Assembly: GCA_030998225.1 (NCBI GenBank)
Contig: JAPYXD010000308.1
Span: 5,404,001 to 5,468,000, forward strand
DNA: 64,000 bases
From: Diplolepis rosae
Lineage: Eukaryota; Arthropoda; Insecta; Hymenoptera; Diplolepididae
Reading direction: 5' to 3'
The notes beneath the pieces are model-generated. The model saw only the letters and a program-made list of their open reading frames with translations. It had not been told where the DNA came from and made no database searches. Position numbers and translations under genes: made by a program. Below are positions 22,561 through 33,430 of the stretch, piece after piece (position 1 is the first letter of the stretch; each line of letters begins with the position of its first letter).

Positions 22561-25472
22561 ATATTCACATTTTAATTTCTGGGTCCATATGTCATGTAGG
22601 AACTTGGATGGGCTGGGAGCAGATGTACTTCCACCTTTACGATTTGCAAGTCGACAAATCCCCTTAAAAACGGACTAGATCTGGGGAGTAACTTATTTCC
22701 GTTTTATAATTTCTGGATCCATATGTCAGGTAGTACGCGGAAGGGCCGAGTTGCTGATGTACTTTCACATTCATAATGTGAAAGCCGACAACTAACTTTT
22801 AGAAAATGGACAGGCTCAGGGAAGATACATATGGTCACATTTTAATTTCTGGATCCATATACCAGGTAGGAACCGGGGTGGGCTGGGTATTAGATGTGCT
22901 TCCACCTTAATAATGTCAAAGCCGCCAGCTGACTTTCAAAATGAAACAAGTTCCGGGTAGAAACATATTTTCGTATTTTAATGTTTTGGTCCATATGTCA
23001 GGAAGTACGCGGATGGGCCGAGTTGCAGATGTACTTTCACCTTCGTAATGTGAAAGCCGACAACTGCCTTTTAGAAAATGGACAGGCTCCGGGAAGATAC
23101 ATATATTCACATTTTAATTTCTGGGTCCATATGTCATGTAGGAACTTGCATGGGCTGGGAGCAGATGTACTTCCACCTTTACTATTTGCAAGTCGACAAC
23201 TCCCTTTTAAAAAACGGACCAGATCTGGGGAGTAACTTATTTCCGTTTTATAATTTCTGGATCCATATGTCAGGTAGTACGCGGAAGGGCCGAGTTGCTG
23301 ATGTACTTTCACATTCATAATGTGAAAGCCGACAACTGCCTTTTAGAAAATGGACAGGCTCAGGGAAGATACATATGTTCACATTTTAATTTCTGGGTCC
23401 ATATACCAGGTAGGAACCGGGGTGGGCTGGGTATTAGATGTGCTTCCACCTTAACAATGTCAAAGCCGACAGCTGACTTTCAAAAAAAAAAATCCGGGTA
23501 GAAACATATTTTCGTATTTTAATGTTTTGGTCCATATGTCAGGTAGTACGCGGATGGGCCGAGTTGCAGATGTACTTTCACCTTCGTAATGTGAAAGCCG
23601 ACAACTGCCTTTAAGAGAACGGACAGGCTCCGATAAGTTACATATATTCACATTTTAATTTCTGGGTCCATATGTCACGTAGGAACTTGGATGGGCTGGG
23701 AGCAGATGTACTTCCACCTTTACGATTTGCAAGTCGACAAATCCCTTTTAAAAAACGGACTAGATCTGGGAAGTAACTTATTTCCGTATTTTAATTTCTG
23801 GATCCATATGGCAGGTAGGAACTGGGAAGGGACGAGTTGCAGATGTACTTTCAAGATAAAAATTTGCAAGTCGAAAACTGCCTTTTAAAAAACGGACTAG
23901 CTGTGGGGAGTAACTTGTTTCCGTATTTTAATTTCTGGATCCATATACCAGGTACGAACCGGGTTGAACTGGGTAGCAGATGTATTTTCGACTTAACAAT
24001 TTACAAGATAACTTCCTTTTAGAAAGTAGAAAGGATCCTTGTAGATACATACATTCGCATTTCAATTTCTGGGTCATTTTGTCAGGTAGGAACTGGGTAG
24101 GGACGAGTAGCAGATGTATTTTCACGTTAAAAATTTCCAAGTCGACAACTGCATTTTAAAAAACGGAATAGATCCGGGGAGTAACTTATTTCCATATTTT
24201 AATTTCTGGATCCATATGTCAGCTAGGAACCGGGTTGGGCTGGGTAGCAGATGTACTTTCACCTTAACAATATACAAGATAACTGCCTTTTAGAAAGTAG
24301 AAAGGATCCTTGTAGATACATATATTCGCATTTCAATTTCTGTGTCCATATGTCAGGTAGGAACATGGATGGGCTGGGAGCAGATGTGCTTCCATCTTAA
24401 CGATTTGCAAGTCGTCAACTGCCCTTTAAAAACGGACTAGATCTGGGGAATAACTTATTTCCGTATTTTAATTTCTGGATCCATATGTCAGGTAGGAACC
24501 GGGTTGGGCTGGGTAGCAAATGTACTTTCAACTTAACAATGTTCATGCCGTCAGCTGACTTTTAAAAAAGAAACAAGATCCGGGTAGAAACGTATTTTCG
24601 TATTTTAATTTTTTGGTCCATATGTCAGGTAGGACGTGAATGGGCTGGGTAGCAGATGTACTTTCACCTTAATAATGTGCAAGCCGACAACTGCCTTTAA
24701 GAAAACGGACAGGCTCCGGTAAGATACATATATTCACATTTTAATTTCTGGGTCCATATGTCATGTAGGAACTTGGATGGGCTGGGAGCAGATGTACTTC
24801 CACCTTTACGATTTGCAAGTCGACAACTCCCTTTTAAAAAACGGACCAGATCTGGGGAGTAACTTATTTCCGTTTTATAATTTCTGGATCCATATGTCAG
24901 GTAGTACGCGGAAGGGCCGAGTTGCTGATGTACATTCACATTCATAATGTGAATGCCGACAACTGCCTTTTAGAAAATGGACAGGCTCAGGGAAGATACA
25001 TATGTTCACATTTTAATTTCTGGGTCCATATGTCAGGTAGGAACTGGGTAGCGACGAGTAGCAGATGTACTTTCACGTAAAAAATTTGCAAGTCGAAAAA
25101 TGCCTTTTAAAAAACGGACTAGATCTGGGGAGTAACTTGTTTCCGTATTTTAATTTCTGGATCCATATACCAGGTAGGAACCGGGTTGGGCTGGGTAGCA
25201 GAAGTAATTCCACCTTTACGATTTGCAAGTCGACAACTGCCTTTAAGAAAACGGACAGGCTCCGGTAAGATACATATATTCACATTTTAATTTCTGGTTC
25301 CATATGTCATGTAGGAACTTGGATGGGCTGGGAGCAGATGTACTTCCACCTTTGCGATTTTCAAGTCGACAACTCCCATTTAAAAAACGGACTAGATCTG
25401 GGGAGTAACTTATTTCCGTTTTATAATTTCTGGATCCATATGTCAGGTAGTACGCGGAAGGGCCGAGTTGCT
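22561..25472 (+). repeat. Tetramers and mixed monomers (copy 3)
   Basis: Tetramer units start at 22,755 and 23,300 (545 bp). Next comes the CAAGATAAAAATTTGC monomer near 23,842, GATAACTGCC or GATAACTTCC monomers, AACAATGTTCATGCC, and a class A monomer with altered but matched dyad arms at 24,933-24,955. It is collinear with 14.3-17.0 kb. Confidence 0.78.
24933..24955. other. Dyad with matched substitutions (second copy)
   Basis: The same altered arms as at 16,642-16,664. It lies 8,291 bp downstream, the offset of the surrounding segmental copy, so it probably descends from the same event. Confidence 0.88.
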
Positions 25473-26826
25473 GATGTACTTTCACATTCATAATGTGAAA
25501 GCCGACAACTGCCTTTTAGAAAATGGACAGGCTCAGGGAAGATACATATGTTCACATTTTAATTTCTGGGTCCATATACCAGGTAGGAACCGGGGTGGGC
25601 TGGGTAGCATATGTACTTTCACCTTAATAATGTCAAAGCCGCCAGCTGACTTTCAAAATGAAACAAGATCCGGGTAGAAACATATTTTCGTATTTTAATG
25701 TTTTGGTCCATATGTCAGGTAGTACGCGGATGGGCCGAGTTGCAGATGTACTTTCACCTTCGTAATGTGAAAGCCGACAACTGCCTTTTAGAAAACGGAC
25801 AGGTTCCGGTAAGATACATATATTCACATTTTAATTTCTGGTTCCATATGTCATGTAGGAACTTGGATGGGCTGGGAGCATATGTACTTCCACCTTTGCG
25901 ATTTGCAAGTCGACAACTCCCTTTTAAAAAACGGACTAGATCTGGGGAGTAACTTATTTCCATTTTATAATTTCTGGATCCATATGTCAGGTAGTACGCG
26001 GAAGGGCCGAGTTGCTGATGTACTTTCACATTCATAATGTGAAAGCCGACAACTGCCTTTTAGAAAATGGACAGGCTCAGGGAAGATACATATGTTCACA
26101 TTTTAATTTCTGGATCCATATACCAGGTAGGAACCGGGGTGGGCTGGGTAGCATATGTACTTCCACCTTAACAATGTCAAAGCCGACAGCTGACTTTCAA
26201 AAAAAAAAATCCGGGTAGAAACATATTTTCGTATTTTAATGTTTTGGTCCATATGTCAGGTAGTACGCGGATGGGCCGAGTTGCAGATGTACTTTCACCT
26301 TCATAATGTGAAAGCCGACAACTGCCTTTTAGAAAACGGACAGGAGCCGGTAAGATACATATATTCACATTTTAATTTCTGGGTCCATATGTCATGTAGG
26401 AACTTGGATGGGCTGGGAGCAGATGTACTTCCACCTTTACGATTTGCAAGTCGACAACTCCCTTTTAAAAAACGGACTAGATCTGGGGAGTAACTTATTT
26501 CCCTTTTATAATTTCTGGATCCATATGTCAGGTAGTACGCGGAAGGGCCGAGTTGCTGATGTACTTTCACATTCATAATGTGAAAGCCGACAACTGCCTT
26601 TTAGAAAATGGACAGGCTCAGGGAAGATACATATGTTCACATTTTAATTTCTGGATCCATATACCAGGTAGGAACCGGGGTGGGCTGGGTATTAGATGTG
26701 CTTCCACCTTAACAATGTCAAAGCCGACAGCTGACTTTCAAAAAAAAAAATCCGGGTAGAAACATATTTTCGTATTTTAATGTTTTGGTCCATATGTCAG
26801 GTAGTACGCGGATGGGCCGAGTGGCT
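25473..26826 (+). repeat. Tetramer HOR array (541-544 bp)
   Basis: Units start at class A monomers at 25,473 and 26,017 (544 bp), then 26,558 (541 bp), with a truncated two-monomer unit to 26,826. Each full unit holds class A, a GTCAAAGCC monomer (poly-A run in the last two), a CTTCGTAATG or CTTCATAATG monomer and a class B-like monomer. This is the longest tandem run of the tetramer in the window. Confidence 0.82.
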
Positions 26827-28309
26827 GATGTACTTTCACATTCATAATGTGAAAGCCGACAACTGCCTTTTAGAAAATGGACAGGCTCAGGGAAGATACA
26901 TATGTTCACATTTTAATTTCTGGGTCCATATGTCAGGTAGGAACTGGGTAGCGACGAGTAGCAGATGTACTTTCACGTAAAAAATTTGCAAGTCGAAAAA
27001 TGCCTTTTAAAAAACGGACTAGATCTGGGGAGTAACTTGTTTCCGTATTTTAATTTCTGGATCCATATACCAGGTAGGAACCGGGTTGGGCTGGGTATTA
27101 GATGTACTTTCACCTTAACAATGTGCAAGCCGACAACTGCCTTTTAGAAAAAGGACTGGATCCGGGAAGATACTTATTTTCGTATTTCAATTTCTGGATC
27201 CATATGTCAGGTAGGAACCGGGTTGGGTTTGGTAGCAGATGTACTTTTACCTTAACAATGTGCAAGACGTCAACTGCCTCTTAAAAAAAAGAATAGATCC
27301 TGGTAGAAACCTATTTCCGTATTTTAATTTCTGGATCCATATACCAGGTAGGAACCGGGTTGGGCTGGGTAGCAGATGTAATTCCACCTTTACGATTTGC
27401 AAGTCGACAACTCCCTTTTAAAAAACGGACTAGATCTGGGAAGTAACTTATTTCCGTATTTTAATTTCTGGATCCATATGTCAGGTAGGAACCGGGTTGG
27501 GCTGGGTAGCAGATGTATTTTCACCTTAACAATTTACAAGTTAAATGCCTTTCAGAAAGTAGAAAGGATCCGGGAAGATACATATATTCGTTTTTCAATT
27601 TCTGGGTCGATATGTCAGGTAGGAACTTAGATGGGCTGGGTAGCAGATGTACTTTCACCTTAATAATGTGCAAGGCGACAACTGCCTTTTAGAAAACGAG
27701 CAGCAGCCGGTATGATACATATATTCGCATTTCAATTTCTGGGTCCATATGTCAGGTAGGAACTTGGATGGGCTGGGAGCAGATGTGCTTCCACCTTAAC
27801 GATTTGCAAGTCGTCAACTGCCCTTTAAAAACGGACTAGATCTGGGGAGTAACTTATTTCCGTATTTTAATATCCGGATCCATATGTCAGGTAGGAACTG
27901 GGTAGCGACGAGTAGCAGATGTACTTTCACGTAAAAAATTTGCAAGTCGAAAAATGCCTTTTAAAAAACGGACTAGATCTGGGGAGTAACTTATTTCCGT
28001 ATTTTAATTTTTTGGTCCATATGTCAGGTAGGACGTGGATGGGCTGGGTAGTAGATGAACTTTCACCTTAACGATATGCGAGTCGAAAACTGCCTTTTAG
28101 AAAACGGAATAGATCTGGGGTGTAACTTATTTCCGTATTGTAATTTCTGGATCCATATGTCAGGTAGGAACTTGGATGGGCTGGGAGCAGATGTACTTCC
28201 ACCTTAACGATTTGCAAGTCGACAACTGCCCTTTAAAAACGGACTAGATTTGGGGAGTAACTTATTTCCGTATTTTAATTTTTAGGTCTATATGTCAGGT
28301 AGGACGTGG
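26827..28309 (+). repeat. Five-monomer cassette and mixed monomers
   Basis: From about 26,960 to 27,650 there is a cassette of five monomers: GTAAAAAATTTGC; AACAATGTGCAAGCC; a CAAGACGTCAACTGCCTC monomer with an eight-A run; GTAATTCCACC; and TTTACAAGTTAAATGCC. The cassette recurs 21,390 bp downstream and elsewhere. It is followed by class B-like monomers and a GATGAACTTTCACC monomer at 28,054. Confidence 0.78.
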
Positions 28310-29225
28310 ATGGGCTGGGTAGTAGATGAACTTCCACCTTAACGATTTGCAAGTCGACAACTGCCTTTTAAAAAACGGACTAGATCTGGGGAGTAACTTG
28401 TTTCCGTATTTTAATTTCTGCATCCATATGTCAGGTAGGAACTGGGTAGCGACGAGTAGCAGATGTACTTTCACGTTAAAAATTTGTAAGTCGAAAAATG
28501 CCTTTTAAAAAACGGAGTAGATCTGGGGAGTAACTTGTTTCCGTATTTTAATTTCTGGATCCATATACCAGGTAGGAACCGGGTTGGGCTGGGAGCAGAT
28601 GTACATCCACCTTAACGATTTGCAAGTCGACAACTACCTTTTAAAAAACGGACTACATCCGGGTAGATACTTATTTGCGTATTGCAATTTCTGGATCCAT
28701 ATGTCAGGTAGGAACTGGGTAGCCACGAGTAGCAGATGTACTTTCACGTTAAAAATTTGCAAGTCGAAAAATGCCTTTTAAAAATCGTAGTAGATCTCGG
28801 GAGTAACTTGTTTCCGTATTTTAATTTCTGGATCCATATACCAGGTAGGAACCTGGTTGGGCTGGGAGCAAATGTACTTCCACCTTAACGATTTGTAAGT
28901 CGACATCTGCCTTTTAGAAGACGGGCAGGATCGAAGAAGGTACACATATTCGCATTTCAATTTCTGGATCCATATGTCAGGTAGGAACCGGGTTGGGCTG
29001 GGTAGCAGATGAACTTTTACCTTAACGATTTGCAAGTCGACAACTGCCTTTTAAAAAACGGACTACATCCGGGTGGATACCTATTTCCGTATTTCAATTT
29101 CTGGATCAACATATCAGGTAGAAACCGGGATGGGCTGGGTAGCAGATGAACGTTTACATTAACGATTTGCAAGTCGACAACTGCCTTTTAAAAACGGATT
29201 CGATGCGGGTAGATACTTATTCGTA
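28310..29225 (+). repeat. Block shared with 43.28-44.03 kb; domain II-like end
   Basis: Three to four monomers (TTGTAAGTCG, GTACATCCACC, CTACATCCGGGTAG) match 43,278-44,028 with an offset of 14,968 bp. Near 28,915 it carries AGAAGACGGGCAGGATCGAAGAAGG and then GATGAACTTTTACC and GATGAACGTTTACATT monomers, which otherwise belong to 44-63 kb. The first 15 bases of context on each side are ordinary domain I satellite. Confidence 0.75.
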
Positions 29226-31051
29226 TTTTAATTTCTGGATCCATATACCAGGTAGGAACCGGGTTGGGCTGGGTAGCAGATGTAATTCCACCTTTACGAT
29301 TTGCAAGTCGAAAAATGCCTTTTAAAAAACGGACTAGATCTGGGGAGTAACTTGTTTCCGTATTTTAATATCTGGATCCATATGTCAGGTAGTACGCGGA
29401 AGGGCCGAGTTGCTGATGTACTTTCACATTCATAATGTGAAAGCCGACAACTGCCTTTTAGAAAATGGACAGGCTCAGGGAAGATACATATGTTCACATT
29501 TTAATTTCTGTGTCCATATGTCAGGTAGGAACTTGGATGGGCTGGGAGCAGATGTACTTCCACCTTTACGATTTGCAAGTCGTCAACTGCCCTTTAAAAA
29601 CGGACTAGCTGTGGGGAGTAACTTGTTTCCGTATTTTAATTTCTGGATCCATATATCAGTTACGAACCGGGTTAAACTGGGTAGCAGATGTATTTTCGAC
29701 TTAACAATTTACAAGATAACTGCCTTTTAGAAAGTAGAAAGGATCCTTGAAGATACATATATTCGCATTTCAATTTCTGGGTCATTTTGTCAGGTAGGAA
29801 CATGGATGGGCTGGGAGCAGATGTGCTTCCACCTTAACGATTTGCAAGTCGTCAACTGCCCTTTAAAAACGGACTAGATCTGGGGAGTAACTTATTTCCG
29901 TATTTTAATATCTGGATCCATATGTCAGGTAGGAACTGGGTAGCGACGAGTAGCAGATGTACTTTCACGTAAAAAATTTGCAAGTCGAAAAATGCCTTTT
30001 AAAAAACGGACTAGATCTGGGGAGTAACTTGTTTCCGTATTTTAATTTCTGGATCCATATACAAGGTAGGAACCGGGTTGGCCTGGGTATTAGATGTACT
30101 TTCACCTTAACAATGTGCAAGCCGACAACTGCCTTTTAGAAAACGGACAGGCTCCGGAAAGTTACATATATTCGTTTTTCAATTTCTGGATCCATATACC
30201 AGGTAGGAACCGGGTTCGCCTGGGTAGCAGATGTACTTTCACCTTAACAATGTGCAAGCCGACAACTGCCTTTTAGAAAACGGACAGGCTCCGGGAAGAT
30301 ACATATATTCGTATTTTAATTTCTGGATCCATATACCAGGTAGGAACCGGGTTGGGCTGGGTAGCAGAAGTAATTCCACCTTTACGATTTGCAAGTCGAC
30401 AACTGCCTTTAAGAAAACGGACTAGATCTGGGGAGTAACTTGTTTCCGTATTTTAATATCTCGATCCATATGTCAGGTAGTACGCGGAAGGGCCGAGTTG
30501 CTGATGTACTTTCACATTCATAATGTGAAAGCCGACAACTGCCTTTTAGAAAATGGACAGGCTCAGGGAAGATACATATGTTCACATTTTAATTTCTGGG
30601 TCCATATGTCAGGTAGGAACTTGGATGGGCTGGGAGCAGATGTACTTCCACCTTTACGATTTGCAAGTCGTTAAAAATCCCTTTTAAAAAACGGACTAGC
30701 TGTGGGGAGTAACTTGTTTCCGTATTTTAATTTCTGGATCCATATACCAGTTACGAACCGGGTTAAACTGGGTAGCAGATGTATTTTCGACTTAACAATT
30801 TACAAGATAACTGCCTTTTAGAAAGTAGAAAGGATCCTTGAAGATACATATATTCGCATTTCAATTTCTGGGTCAATATGTCAGGTAGGAACATGGATGG
30901 GCTGGGAGCAGATGTGCTTCCACCTTAACGATTTGCAAGTCGTCAACTGCCCTTTAAAAACGGACTAGATCTGGGGAGTAACTTATTTCCGTATTTTAAT
31001 ATCTGGATCCATATGTCAGGTAGGAACTGGGTAGCGACGAGTAGCAGATGT
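29226..31051 (+). repeat. Mixed domain I monomers
   Basis: Class A monomers at about 29,415 and 30,507, GATAACTGCC monomers, GTAAAAAATTTGC monomers and GTGCAAGCC monomers repeat in a pattern like 10.5-11.4 kb. Two successive AACAATGTGCAAGCC monomers near 30,094 and 30,231 look like a local monomer duplication. No gene seen. Confidence 0.7.
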
Positions 31052-31794
31052 ACTTTCACGTAAAAAATTTGCAAGTCGAAAAATGCCTTTTAAAAAACGG
31101 ACTAGATCTGGGGAGTAACTTGTTTCCGTATTTTAATTTCTGGATCCATATACCAGGTAGGAACCGGGTTGGCCTTGGTATTAGATGTACTTTCACCTTA
31201 ACAATGTGCAAGCCGACAACTGCCTTTTAGAAAAAGGACTGGATCCGGGAAGATACTTATTTTCGTATTTCAATTTCTGGATCCATATGTCAGGTAGGAA
31301 CCGGGTTGGGATTGGTAGCAGATGTACTTTAACCTTAACAATGAGAAAGACGTCAAGTGCAACTTAAAAAAAAGAATAGATCCTGGTAGAAACCTATGTA
31401 CGTATATTAAATTCGGGATCCATATACCAGGTAGGAACCGGGTTGGGCTGGGTAGCAGAAGTAATTCTACCTTTACGATTTGCAAGTCGACAACTACCTT
31501 TTAAAAAACGGACTAGATCTGGGAAGTAACTTATTTCCGTATTTTAATTTCTGGATCCATATGGCAGGTAGGAACCGGGTTGGGCTGGGTAGCAGATGTA
31601 TTTTCACCTTAACAATTTACAAGTTAAATGCCTTTCAGAAAGTAGAAAGGATCCGGGAAGATACATATATTCGTTTTTCAATTTCTGGGTCGATATGTCA
31701 GGTAGGAACTTAGATGGGCTGGGTAGCAGATGTACTTTCACCTTAATAATGTGCAAGCCGACAACTGCCTTTAAGAAAACGAACAGCAGCCGGT
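31052..31794 (+). repeat. Five-monomer cassette with one heavily substituted monomer
   Basis: The same cassette order as at 26,960, but its third monomer (31,321 to about 31,457) carries a dense set of differences from the copies at 27,238 and 48,628. The other four monomers are ordinary. Confidence 0.78.
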
Positions 31795-33430
31795 ATGATA
31801 CATATATTCACATTTTAATTTCTGGGTCCATATGTCATGTAGGAACTTGGATGGGCTGGGAGCAGATGTACTTCCACCTTTACGATTTGCAAGTCGACAA
31901 CTCCCTTTTAAAAAACGGACTAGATCTGGGAAGTAACTTATTTCCGTATTTTAATTTCTGGATCCATATGTCAGGTAGTACGCGGAAGGGCCGAGTTGCT
32001 GATGTACATTCACATTCATAATGTGAATGCCGACAACTGCCTTTTAGAAAATGGACAGGCTCAGGGAAGATACATATGTTCACATTTTAATTTCTGGGTC
32101 CATATGTCAGGTAGGAACTTGGATGGGCTGGGTGCAGATGTACTTCCACCTTTACGATTTGCAAGTCGACAAATCCCTTTCAAAAAACGGACTAGATCTG
32201 GGAAGTAACTTATTTCCGTATTTTAATTTCTGGATCCATATGGCAGGTAGGAACTGGGAAGGGACGAGTAGCATATGTACTTCCACCTTAACATTGTCTA
32301 AGCCGTCTGCTGACTTTCAAATAGTATCATGATCCGGGTAGTAACTTATTTTCGTTTTTTTTTGTTTTGGTCCATATGTCAGGTAGTACGCGGATGGGCC
32401 GAGTTGCAGATGTACTTTCACCTTCGTAATGTGAAAGCCGACAACTGCCTTTTAGAAAATGGACAGGCTCCGGGAAGATACATATATTCACATTTTAATT
32501 TCTGGGTCCATATGTCAGGTAGGAACTTGGATGGGCTGGGAGCAGATGTACTTCCACCTTTACGTTTTGCAAGTCGACAACTCCCTTTTAAAAAACGGAC
32601 TAGATCTGGGAAGTAACTTATTTCCGTATGTTAATTTCTGGATGCATATGGCAGGTAGGAACCGGGTTGGGCTGGGTAGCAGATGTATTTTCACCTTAAC
32701 AATTTACAAGTTAAATGCCTTTCAGAAAGTAGAAAGGATCCGGGAAGATACATATATTCGTTTTTCAATTTCTGGGTCGATATGTCAGGTAGGAACTTAG
32801 ATGGGCTGGGTAGCAGATGTACTTTCACCTTAATAATGTGCAAGCCGACAACTGCCTTTAAGAAAACGGACAGGCTCCGATAAGTTACATATATTCACAT
32901 TTTAATTTCTGGGTCCATATGTCATGTAGGAACTTGGATGGGCTGGGAGCAGATGTACTTCCACCTTTACGATTTGCAAGTCGACAACTCCCTTTTAAAA
33001 AACGGACTAGATCTGGGGAGTAACTTATTTCCCTTTTATATTTTCTGGATCCATATGTCAGGTAGTACGCGGAAGGGCCGAGTTGCTGATATACTTTCAC
33101 CTTAATAATGTGAAAGCCGACAACTGCCTTTTAGAAAATGGACAGGCTCCGGGAAGATACATATATTCACATTTTAATTTCTGGATCCATATACCAGGTA
33201 GGAACCGGGTTGGGCTGGGTAGCATATGTACTTCCACCTTAACAATGTCAAAGCCGACAGCTGACTTTCAAAATGAAACAAGATCCGGGTAGAAACATAT
33301 TTTCGTATTTTAATGTTTTGGTCCATATGTCAGGAAGTACGCGGATGGGCCGAGTTGCAGATGTACTTTCACCTTCGTAATGTGAAAGCCGACAACTGCC
33401 TTTTAGAAAATGGACAGGCTCCGGGAAGAT
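31795..33430 (+). repeat. Segmental copy of about 21.5-23.1 kb
   Basis: The monomer order matches 21,550-23,098 with an offset of 10,330-10,333 bp. It includes a class A monomer with altered matched dyad arms (32,007-32,029) and a GTCAAAGCC-type monomer (32,276 to about 32,410) in which every difference from its relatives is A to T. Confidence 0.78.
32007..32029. other. Dyad with matched substitutions (third copy)
   Basis: The same altered arms again. The surrounding monomers match 21.5-23.1 kb, where the equivalent class A monomer (near 21,670) has the ordinary dyad. This copy therefore came in by a separate exchange or arose independently. Confidence 0.86.

Noticed and set aside
26960..27650. 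The dispersed five-monomer cassette as a transposon.
   Set aside because: There are no terminal inverted repeats, target-site duplications, long terminal repeats or coding sequence. Its ends fall in monomer register, which fits recombination between satellite copies.
32294..32362. Adenine-directed mutagenesis by a diversity-generating retroelement.
   Set aside because: Such elements change A to any base in a coding variable region and need a reverse transcriptase and template repeat nearby. Here only T results, the other islands are not adenine-specific, and no such genes are present.
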